Of a DNA stretch of 64,000 bases, positions 13,497-21,575 are shown one piece after another. Below the pieces are notes generated by a model. The model saw only the letters and a list, made by a program, of their open reading frames with translations, searched no databases and had not been told where the DNA came from. Position 1 is the stretch's first letter, and each line of letters opens with the position of its first letter. The DNA is taken from contig JAXRKN010000037.1 in the NCBI GenBank assembly GCA_038502055.1, positions 3,844,001 through 3,908,000 of the forward strand, in the 5' to 3' direction. A program made the position numbers and the translations under genes. This stretch comes from Tanytarsus gracilentus (Eukaryota; Arthropoda; Insecta; Diptera; Chironomidae).

Positions 13497-15242
13497 ATGT
13501 TGCGACAAATTATTTTTGCGCAGGCCAAACGAAGCATAAAAGATGCATTTTTATTTGCCACTCCAAAAGTTAAAGTGCGAGTTAATGGAGGAATAGTAAA
13601 AGGTTGCTTAGAGTCATTTAAGGGTAGAAAATTTATGAGATTTTCGGGAATTCCCTATGCGAAAAAACCACTTGGAGATTTAAAATTCAAAGCACCACAA
13701 AAATTGCTGAAATTTGACTCTGATGAACTCGATTGCACTCGAGAACGAGATGCATGCTTTCATAAATCAACTATAAAGCGGAAATTTATTGGTTCCGAGG
13801 ACTGCTTAAATTTAAATGTCTACGCTCCAGCTGACCATGACTCAACTCCAAAAGCAGTGATGGTTTTTATCCACGGCGGAGGCTTCATGATGGACTCGAA
13901 TAGTGCTGATTTGTAATTAATTATATAATTGGTTGATTTAAAATTTATAAAATTTTTGTATTTTAGTTATTCACCCGAATATCTCCTCATGGAGAATGTC
14001 ATTGTGGTCACAATGAATTATCGTCTACATGCCTTAGGATTTGCATCGATACCATCATTAGGAATTAATGGCAATGCAGGATTAAAGGATCAACAAATGG
14101 CACTCGAGTGGGTGTATGAGAACATTTCAAACTTTAATGGTGATCCAGAGAAAATTTGCCTCTTTGGCGAGTCAGCAGGTGCTCAATCTGTTCACTTACA
14201 AGTACTGAATCAAAAATCTAGAAAATACATAAATACGGCCATTTGTCAGAGCATTTGTGCCATTAGCACTTGGGGTTATCAGGATAAAATTGAAGAATTT
14301 ACGAAGAGACTCGCTCAAAAATTGGGCGCACATGGAGGAAGCGATCAAGACACACTCGATGCATTAACAAAATCACCACTTGAAAAAATGTATATTGCTC
14401 AAAAGGAACTCGCTATATATGAGGAATTCAGAAGAAATCTTCCCTTCACTTTTAAACCTTGCATAGAGAGAGATTCAGATGATGCTTTTATGACTATGTC
14501 AGCGTTAGATCAAATAAGGGTTCAAGAGGATAAAATTAACACACCAATGATATATGGGTGCAACAGTTTTGATGGGATTACAATGGGCAGTTATTATCAA
14601 AAGAAATTAAATTCATTTAAAGATGATCCTGTGAGATTAATTCCAGAAAATGTCAATGTGGCATCTGATAGTGAAGAAGCGAAAAAGTTAGGTGATGAAA
14701 TAGTAAATTATTATTTTGGCGATAAAGGAATTTGTGAAGAAAACTTTGAGAAATTTGTGGACCTAATGACCGATTTTTATATGGTCGTTCCGCAGATGAT
14801 GTGCAGACAATTAAATAATAAGTTTCAACTGAATTCTCAACAGTATTTCTATTATTTTGATTATGATGGAAAATTAAGCTTTCTTAAGAGAGCTTTAAAA
14901 ATGGAAAAATACAAAGGAGCGGCACATTTCGATGAGCTGTCGTATCTTTTTAGACATCAAATCGTGGACGTTAACGTTGCTGAAAATTCATCAGAAAATA
15001 AAATGCGAGAGACCATGTGTAGACTTTGGACGAATTTCGCAAAGCATAAAAATCCAACGCCTGATTGTGAAAATTCATTAAACTTTAAGTGGTTATCAGA
15101 CGCACGCAAGTCATCTCACAATTATTTGTTGATTCAGGAAAATCCAAAAATGCTTGATAATATCGAGCTGAAGAGAGTTAATTTTTGGAAGGGCATTTAT
15201 GAAAGATATAATGGATCTTTTGAGAATCCACAAGTGCTTTAA
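13497..15242 (+). CDS. Alpha-type carboxylesterase, first tandem copy
   Basis: Two exons, 13497..13912 and 13967..15242, encoding 563 residues, the usual alpha/beta-hydrolase esterase length. Visible motifs are FSGIPYAKKPLGDLKFKAPQ, the SEDCLNLNVY strand, the oxyanion-hole HGGGF, the nucleophile elbow FGESAG (Ser208) and the histidine region GAAHFDELSYLF (His459). The acidic member, normally Glu in a 'S/EG' turn, is Asp341 in CNSFDG. No signal peptide is evident, which fits the intracellular alpha-esterase group involved in xenobiotic or lipid ester hydrolysis. The next gene is a paralogue in the same orientation, 122 nt downstream. Activity is inferred from the nearly complete triad and not shown. 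Confidence 0.9.
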
Positions 15243-15364
15243 TTTATTCCATATTTATTTAATTTATTTGCTACTTAATTTCTTGCTTTGAATTAATTTG
15301 GAACGACTTGAAACTGAATCATGAGAATTATTTTTCTTTTTAGAGTGATCAAAGATCAAGTTGT

Positions 15365-17110
15365 ATGTTTTTGTGTTTTCTCTCTAAAAAATTAATAAAT
15401 TTGTCAAAATGCCAAAAACAAGTGAAAGTTTTTCAGGGAGTGATAAACGGTTGCAGTGAAAAGCTTCCCAATGGAGAAAGGTTTTTGAGATTTTCAGGAA
15501 TTCCCTATGCGAAAAAACCACTTGGAGATTTAAAATTCAAAGCACCACAAAAATTGATGAAATTTGACACACTTGAAATTGATTGCACAAACGAGGGCGA
15601 TGAATGCTTTCATAAATCAACATACACTGGAGATTATGTTGGCAGTGAAGATTGTCTCTACCTTAATGTTTATGTGCCCGAAATAAAATTATCTCAATGT
15701 CTGCCGGTCATGGTTTGGATACATGGGTAAAATTAAATAATTTCTTAAAATGTGACTGAAAATTAAATTTAACAGTGGTGCATTTTCCTTTGGTTCGGGA
15801 TCACAAAATTGGTTTTCACCCGAATATCTCCTCATGGAGAATGTCATTGTGGTCACAATGAATTATCGTTTGCACACTCTTGGTTTTTTAACGCTGCCAA
15901 GCATGGGCATCAATGGCAATGCAGGATTAAAGGATCAACAAATGGCACTCGAGTGGGTGTATGAGAACATTTCAAACTTTAATGGTGATCCAGAAAAAAT
16001 TTGCCTCTTTGGCGAGTCAGCAGGCGCAGTTAGTGTTCATCTTCAAGTGCTTAATGAAAAATCAAGAAGAATGATTAAAAGTGCAATTTGTCAAAGTGGA
16101 TGTGCCCTAAACGATTGGGGTATTCAAAGAGATGGAATTGGAAAAACTAAAAAATTAGCAGAACTGCTCGGATGTAAAAGTGACGATGATAAAGAAATTT
16201 ATAAAACCCTCATGAGTGCACCGCTGAAAGAACTTGTTAAAAAGGGATTTGCGGCAAACGCAAAAGATGAAAGAAGAAGAAATTTAAATTTTATATTTAA
16301 ACCTGTCATTGAAATGAATTCAGATGACGCATTCATGACTAAATCACCTGTTGAACTTATCAAGGAGCAAAAAATGGAAATTCCAATCATTTTTGGCACG
16401 ACTGAAAAAGATGGCATGATTCAAACTGCATACATGAGAAAAAATTTTGCATCCTTCAATAATGATCCTGTCAAGGTCGTTCCTATCTCACTTAATATTG
16501 ATCCCGAAAGCGATGCTGCGATTAAAGTTGGAAAAGAAATTAAAAATTTCTATTTCGGTGATAAAATAATCGATAACAGTCTAATTGATAACTTCAACGA
16601 CCTTATGACGGACATTCATTCTTTTATTGCTCAAACAGCAACTAACGAGCTGTATGCAAAGTATCAAAAGAACTGCAAACAATACCTTTATGAATTTAGA
16701 TTTGATGGAGATCTTAACCTTTATAAGAAGATTTTGCAAATGGACTTCTGCAAAGGTGCTTGTCATGCTGACGATGTATTTTATTTATTTTGGTATGCTT
16801 TTTCCTCTTTTTATTCACAATAATTTTTTAATGCATACATTTTTAATGTTCAAGGCAAAAAAGTTTTGAAATAAAAATCTCGAAAGAAGCTTTTGAAATG
16901 AGAAGTTTAATGTGCAAGTTATGGACAAATTTTGCCAAGTACGGAGCACCTACATCAGATTCATCTTGGACACCTGTTGATGCGGATTTAAATTATTTCA
17001 TTCTTGACTCTGAGCCAAAAATGGAGAAAAATCTCAACAAAGCGAGAATGGATTTTTGGCGAAGAATTTATCGTCACTGGAATGAGGATTTTCTCAAGCC
17101 AAAATTATGA
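15365..17110 (+). CDS. Alpha-type carboxylesterase, second tandem copy
   Basis: Three exons, 15365..15726, 15776..16792 and 16855..17110, encoding 544 residues. The last intron (62 nt) separates HADDVFYLFW from QKSFEIKISKEAFEM. Motifs are the same as in the first copy: IHGGAFSFGSG, FGESAG (Ser202), GACHADDVFYLF, and an acidic turn TTEKDG in which Asp333 takes the place of the usual Glu. The first copy lacks the last intron, so intron gain or loss has occurred since duplication. Several blocks are 100% identical in DNA to the first copy while flanking parts differ strongly. The start methionine is the first in frame, but its 20 residues do not align with the paralogue, so the true start could lie in an unseen upstream exon. 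The stop codon abuts the stop of the minus-strand gene. Confidence 0.88.
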
Positions 17111-17718
17111 AACTATCATAACTTTCTCCAAGCATTCCAATAAAAATGTTAAGTTTAAAATTCTCGTTTCAATAAATCTTCTCCTGAGTTTTGCAATTAG
17201 TTCAGCGTTCAAATCCATAAACATGGCCACACCAAAAGATGTCATTTTCAATAAGTGATTTTCACTCTGCAACTTTTCAAAAAAACATTTTTGCGAGCGA
17301 AAAGATGGAAGTCCATAAACTAAACTATTTGGTTCAATATCGGCAGGTGCTGCACTGTCGAGCTCGTTAAAAATTTCTTCACACTCACTGGCATCGATTG
17401 ATGAAACGTCCACACCAAATTCACTCGCATCAAGAATTTTTTTCTCAAAAAAATATTTTTTTAAACAATTTTGAATTGGGAAATTTGTAGCTGCAGGTCT
17501 AGATTGTTCACGATTCCTAAGTGAGTTATCAAATTCCATGCCAAAAAGCTTATCCGCTGTGCAAATTTGCTTAATCTGCTGAAGAATGTCGGCTGTTGAT
17601 TCTGAAGCTTCTTTTGTGAAATTTTTTATTGCCGTCTTACGATGCTCGAAATAAATTTTTCCTTTCAAGAACAAATTATGAATTTTGTAGCGATTGAAAT
17701 TTTCAATTATACAATTTT

Positions 17719-17740
17719 GATCATCCTGAGCACTTAATTG
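17719..17740. repeat. Target-site duplication, left copy (22 bp)
   Basis: Identical in all 22 positions to 17858-17879. Translated on the minus strand it encodes QLSAQDD in the frame of the host gene, which shows it is host coding sequence and not part of the element. Confidence 0.85.
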
Positions 17741-17857
17741 ATTGATTGATTGATTGATTGCTGATGGGTAGCGACACAGAACTTAATCAGGTGCGACAGG
17801 CTGTGCTAGAATAGATTATCCCTTTTTCCCCTAACAATGGCGTCCCCTAGGGTCTGG
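17741..17857 (-). mobile_element. Short retroposon (SINE or 5'-truncated LINE) with (CAAT)n tail
   Basis: A 117-bp segment flanked by perfect 22-bp direct repeats at 17719-17740 and 17858-17879. On the minus strand it ends in a simple CAAT repeat, the expected 3' tail of a reverse-transcribed element, next to one copy of the repeat. The long target-site duplication and the tetranucleotide tail together indicate target-primed reverse transcription. The family is not recognised. No Pol III A/B boxes are obvious, which favours a 5'-truncated LINE end over a full SINE. Confidence 0.75.
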
Positions 17858-17879
17858 GATCATCCTGAGCACTTAATTG
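17858..17879. repeat. Target-site duplication, right copy (22 bp)
   Basis: Direct repeat partner of 17719-17740. Perfect identity implies a young insertion. Confidence 0.85.
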
Positions 17880-18256
17880 TGCAAAAATGTCTCTATCAAA
17901 AGTGTCCTTGCTTGTTCTTATCACGTTATCACAATTTTTGGGATACTCTTGAGGGATGTCACCGAAAAATGGCTCCAATAAATTCAACTGATTCAAATAA
18001 TTCACTAAACAGTTGTCCGACGCTCCATTTGAGAGTTTTAATGAATTAATAATCAGAGCTATAATAACCAAACGGTTCATCGTGCTAGAACTGACTGTGA
18101 AGCTAAAATAAAATAAAAACTCTTTCTTGGAATTCTCAGATTTTTTAAGACTACGATTATAAAGTTCAAGGTCAAGCTTTATTCAAGTGATTTTTTTTAA
18201 TCTCCTTCAGATTCAGATAGTTTAACTTTGTTTTCTTGATTAATACAAAATATATA

Positions 18257-18775
18257 TTATTTATTTATATATTTATATAATAAAATAAATTTATGACATT
18301 CATTGACAGTATTTTCAATTAGGGCAGAAATTTCGTTGTTGAAAAGAGTTCTAAAATCTGATTTTTGCTGAGCATTAAGATTTAAACCAAATAGCGAATT
18401 GATTTTGAATCTTATTCTATCGTAACCTGCGGCTCTCATTTTTTGGATATTACATGCCAATGTCTTTTCATCATACCTTTTGTTTTTCATCTCGTTACTC
18501 AATTCCTTGAAAATTTCATCACGGTATTTTTCAAGAACATTCTCACAGTTGACTTGAGTTAAATCATCGATAAACATTTTGTATCCATTTTCAGTGTCGT
18601 TTAGTTGAATTAATTTTTGCTCTATCACGTACTCCGTTTGACAAAACATTTTCACGAAGGGCGAAGGATCGGATGAAGTTTCCACTGATGACTCCGAACT
18701 GCCATTTATATGTGGCAAAATAAATGAGAATATCATGCAAAAGATGAACCTAACCATTTCGTTAATTGTGAACAA
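18257..18775 (-). CDS. Small secreted helical protein, unknown family
   Basis: A single open exon of 172 residues on the minus strand. A hydrophobic leader (MVRFIFCMIFSFILPHINGS, from the second methionine) predicts secretion. Either the first or the seventh residue could be the start; the second fits signal-peptide form better. The mature part is acidic/basic mixed, helix-rich, with cysteines in FCQTEY, VNCENV, LACNIQ and VNECHKF. A TATA-like box and initiator sit just upstream. A degenerate copy of its 5' end lies at 19159-19251. No domain is recognised. Its neighbour at 17105-18080 has a similar look and may be a divergent paralogue, an inference from composition and cysteine spacing only. 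Confidence 0.65.
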   Translation of the reverse strand: MFTINEMVRFIFCMIFSFILPHINGSSESSVETSSDPSPFVKMFCQTEYVIEQKLIQLNDTENGYKMFIDDLTQVNCENVLEKYRDEIFKELSNEMKNKRYDEKTLACNIQKMRAAGYDRIRFKINSLFGLNLNAQQKSDFRTLFNNEISALIENTVNECHKFILLYKYINK

Positions 18776-18808
18776 CTGAGAGGAATAATTAAATTGAGAA
18801 TTATTATA
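18775..18808 (-). promoter_or_regulatory. TATA box plus initiator of the small secreted protein gene
   Basis: On the minus strand TATAATAA begins at 18808, and the insect initiator TCAGT lies at 18779-18775 with its A at 18777, 31 nt downstream. This is the canonical TATA-Inr spacing, and the start codon follows within a few bases to about 20 bases. A second AT box (TAATATATA, 18824-18816) is slightly too far upstream. Confidence 0.6.
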
Positions 18809-19158
18809 GCTCCGCTATATATTAATTTTGGATTTTTCCAAAACCTGTTTTCGACCCCTAGTGCCAAGACATTACATTTTGCAATATCAAAACATATACT
18901 CAAATGATAGGCCTAGTCAAACCCTACAAACTGGCGAAAACAGATTTGAAATCGGTTGATTCTACGAAGGTTAGAGATTTAAGTCATCTTCTTTCTTACG
19001 ATCTTAGTGGGCGCATATCTCAAGAATGTGGATTTGTTGGTTTGTGGCTAAAGATGGTTTTGGCTCTAGTTGTGAAGAAGTTTTTTTTTAGGTCGATTCA
19101 GCGTCTTATTTTTTTTTTTTTTTTGTTTTATTTATTAAAAATTGAATTATTTTTGAGG

Positions 19159-19251
19159 AATGTCATCATGGTGGCAAAAGATGAACCTAATGTCCATTAA
19201 TGTTGTCGTTAATTGTGAACAACTGAGAGGAATAATTGAAATTGAGATTAT
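19159..19251 (-). pseudogene. Degenerate duplicate of the promoter and 5' end of the secreted protein gene
   Basis: About 90 bp strongly resemble 18731-18805, with a 31-nt perfectly shared core covering the initiator and 5' UTR. On the minus strand it would start M-D-I-R-F-I-F-C, echoing MVRFIFC of the intact gene, but runs into a stop after about 13 codons. It is the remnant of a tandem paralogue. Confidence 0.65.
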
Positions 19252-19539
19252 TAAATTCATATGTAGGAGCTAAGTATTTTATTGAATTTTTTTTCTTTAA
19301 ATAGCCTTGATAAAGAAAGTGCTTTCTAGAAAATAATATTTTTTTGGTCTGTTCAAAATTATTCTTAATTTTTAAAAAATTTACTTTTAAACCTAAATAA
19401 TTGCTTAAAAAAATTTAAAAGGCGTAAAATAAATTTTATGTGTATCCAAATTCACGATTAAAAATTATTAGAAATAAAATGAGCCACCCAAGAAAAAAAT
19501 CCCCTTTTCAAAAATTTTGAAAAGTCGAAAAAATTTTCA

Positions 19540-19680
19540 AATTTTTCTTTTTTTTTTTAAATTTTTTTTTATTTTGGAGGATTTTTTGTTTTTTTCTATA
19601 AAAAAAAAATTTTTTTTTTTAAAAAATTTAGATTAAAAATAAAAAAAAAAAAAAAAAAAAAATTTTTTTTTTTTTTTTTG
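19540..19680. repeat. Homopolymer A/T low-complexity tract
   Basis: Alternating long runs of T and A, including A and T blocks of about 20 at 19638-19679 that form a perfect A:T hairpin. There is no coding or RNA signal. Assembly length here should not be trusted. Confidence 0.8.
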
Positions 19681-19914
19681 TCATGCTTGGGTTTAAATGA
19701 AACAGAGTGGAATGTGAAACTTGAGCACTAAGAATAATTTAAACCCTCTTATTTTTTGTTTTATTTACTTTTTTAAAGAAACAAAACACCATTAAAAGTT
19801 TTAAACTCTTAAATTTAATTTTTTAAAGTGCAATTAAGCATCGAAATATTAATGAAGTAAGTTCGTATTCACTTTAAAACTGTATTTTGGCAAGAAGTAC
19901 TTCTACAATCGTGA

Positions 19915-19997
19915 GCCGTTATGGCCGAGTGGTTAAGGCGTCTGACTCGAAATCAGATCCGCGAAAGCGGGCATCAGTTCAAATCTGATTGACGGCG
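19915..19997 (+). tRNA. tRNA-Ser-CGA: tRNA-Ser(CGA)
   Basis: The 83-nt sequence folds as a class II tRNA. The acceptor GCCGTTA pairs with TGACGGC (one G-U pair), followed by discriminator G. The D arm contains GCCGAGTGGTTAAGGC. The anticodon stem is TCTGA/TCAGA around CTCGAAA, with anticodon CGA. The variable arm is long (CCGCGAAAGCGG), as in serine tRNAs, and the T stem is ATCAG/CTGAT. It decodes UCG. There is no intron and no encoded CCA, as expected for a eukaryotic gene. The T loop reads TTCAAAT, a mild departure from TTCGAAT. Confidence 0.93.
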
Positions 19998-20000
19998 ATA

Positions 20001-20011
20001 TTTTTTTTTTT
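20001..20011 (+). terminator. RNA polymerase III terminator of the tRNA gene
   Basis: A run of eleven T begins three bases after the discriminator base of the tRNA. This is the standard Pol III stop signal. Confidence 0.85.
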
Positions 20012-20284
20012 AATTTTGGTTCTAATACAAAAATTCACACATTTATTTTTAATTCTAGCAATGTTATTGCACCAGTCGTTAAAAGAACTATGACGTAATT
20101 TTATTTACTAAAATTAACTTTTTTACACATTTCAACGAAATTACTATAATGAATTTAGAATTCCACAAAAAATTGATAATCATGAATAAAAAAAATCTGT
20201 CAACAAAAAACTTCAAACCAAGTCAATTACTCTTGTTCAAACATTCATTTCTGATTTTGACATTACTTCGAACAGTTGTCCGAA

Positions 20285-20630
20285 ATGAAATTTTCTTGTT
20301 TGATTTTCATCATATTAGCGGTTCTAGCCCAAAAGGTATTTTTTCATTGAACTTTGTTTTGATTGAAAAATAAGCAACATTTTCTTGTTTTAGACGTTTT
20401 CAATGCCACCCGAAGCGAATCATTTTCTTCACAGTAAGTTGAGCAATTTTTCATTTTTCTTGGATATTTTAAACTTTTCCTTCCAACCAGAACGACAAAT
20501 TCAACAACCCGATCGAAATACAGATTTAAATCTTTACAATCAGATGACATCGTATGTTGGCAATCGAGGAGACGGTTTGCTCGCACGAATGCCTGATTTG
20601 ACAGCTTTGAATTCGAGTCGATCTCATTGA
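20285..20630 (+). CDS. Small secreted peptide precursor (three exons), unknown
   Basis: Exons 20285..20335, 20394..20433 and 20491..20630 encode 76 residues. Both junctions are good GT/AG sites with matching phases. The first exon is a signal peptide (MKFSCLIFIILAVLAQK). The second exon adds TFSMPPEANHFLH, and a Lys-Arg pair created at the second junction could be a prohormone cleavage site releasing a peptide that starts QIQQPDRNTDLNLYN. No cysteines remain in the mature part. I do not recognise the peptide. The exon sizes (51, 40 and 140 nt) are too small for standard ORF searches. A similar three-exon gene follows 495 nt downstream. Alternatives are a cuticle or salivary secreted protein. 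Confidence 0.6.
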
Positions 20631-20991
20631 GGAACAATTTGAAAAGCACGGAGTTATTTCCTCCGCAAGAGCACTTCAAGTTGAATATCAAATGTCTATG
20701 AGTGCAAACAATAAAGCTTATTTTATATGCAGCTAATAAACCTCTTGTGTTCCATTCTTTTATTACCCCATTATTCTGTTGTGTTATCATGTAAAAATTC
20801 AAGTATTTTAATACTTTATGAGCCCGCGTGTTCGTCATTGAACAACACCTAAAAATGACCCAAACAGCAAGAGTAACCTTCAATTTTATATCATGATGAT
20901 TTTCACATTGACCATTCTGGGTTATGTTTGGAAAAATCCAAACCGAGAGAGAGATTGTGCAAGAAGACATTGAGCGTTGAAAATTGATGGG

Positions 20992-20998
20992 TATAAAA
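20992..20998 (+). promoter_or_regulatory. TATA box of the second secreted peptide gene
   Basis: TATAAAA lies 127 nt upstream of the start codon at 21125. This allows a transcription start near 21025 and a 5' UTR of about 100 nt. No convincing initiator was identified. Confidence 0.45.
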
Positions 20999-21124
20999 TG
21001 AAATGTTATCGAATTAAATGAGACAGTAAGTGCATAACGATATCATTATTATTATCACATTCGTTTAGTGTTCGTCTCTTGTGATAGCTTTGTGAAGAGT
21101 CATAAAATCAACTCAACAACAGCA

Positions 21125-21575
21125 ATGAACGTTTTCAAAACTCTTCTAACTTTAAACGTTCTCTTTCTTAGCTTTAAAATGGTAAGACAAAAAATCTCGA
21201 GGGTGATATTGATACGGAGAATGACGGTTACAAAACTTTTAGGTTCACTCGTTTGGATGGATCGAGCGGCATCCCGTCAATGGAAATGGATTGCCGTAAA
21301 AAATTATTTTCTTCTAATTTTGTCACTTTAAACATTATTTTTATTTTTTTAGCTATAATTTTCCATTCATTCCTGATCCGTTTACACCAGTCCCGGGAGG
21401 AGATCCAAATTTTCCTAACAATCCACCAATCGATCCAAGGATAAATTTACCAGCCGATCGATTAAATTCAATGTTAAATGTTATGCTCAATGCACAAAAT
21501 TTAGTGACACCAACTCAACCAAGCACACTTTCGTCTCGAATCCGACAGCCAGAGGTTGTGTTTAATCCAAACTGA
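21125..21575 (+). CDS. Small secreted proline/asparagine-rich peptide precursor (three exons)
   Basis: Exons 21125..21181, 21243..21295 and 21353..21575 encode 110 residues. The first exon is a hydrophobic leader (MNVFKTLLTLNVLFLSFKM). The second (VHSFGWIERHPVNGNGLP) and third join in phase, and the last exon is rich in Pro, Asn and Asp (NFPFIPDPFTPVPGGDP...), ending in VVFNPN. There are no cysteines and no clear dibasic cleavage sites. It shares the leader plus small middle exon architecture with the gene just upstream, but little sequence. The function is unknown; antimicrobial or neuropeptide precursors often look like this, but nothing specific supports either. A TATA box is placed appropriately upstream. 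Confidence 0.65.

Larger units (their letters stand above)
17105..18080 (-). pseudogene. Small secreted protein gene split by a retroposon insertion
   Basis: On the minus strand the reading frame opens at 18080 with a signal peptide (MNRLVIIALIINSLKLSNG) and runs to 17858. It then enters a 117-bp insertion and stops after about 77 residues. Beyond the insertion the same frame resumes and is open to the stop at 17105-17107. Removing the insert and one 22-bp repeat joins the halves in frame, giving an intron-free protein of roughly 280 residues. Cysteines recur in phrases of the type NC(L/I).(N/K).(Y/F), suggesting a repeated helical unit. I do not recognise the family. The downstream minus-strand gene encodes a similar cysteine-sparse, helix-rich secreted protein and may be a relative. 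The insertion looks recent, so the allele may be polymorphic. Confidence 0.7.

Noticed and set aside
20344..20970. A 208-codon minus-strand open frame
   Set aside because: It lies antisense to the spliced peptide gene at 20285-20630 and its 3' flank. It has no domain, and the plus-strand gene has consistent splice sites and a signal peptide.
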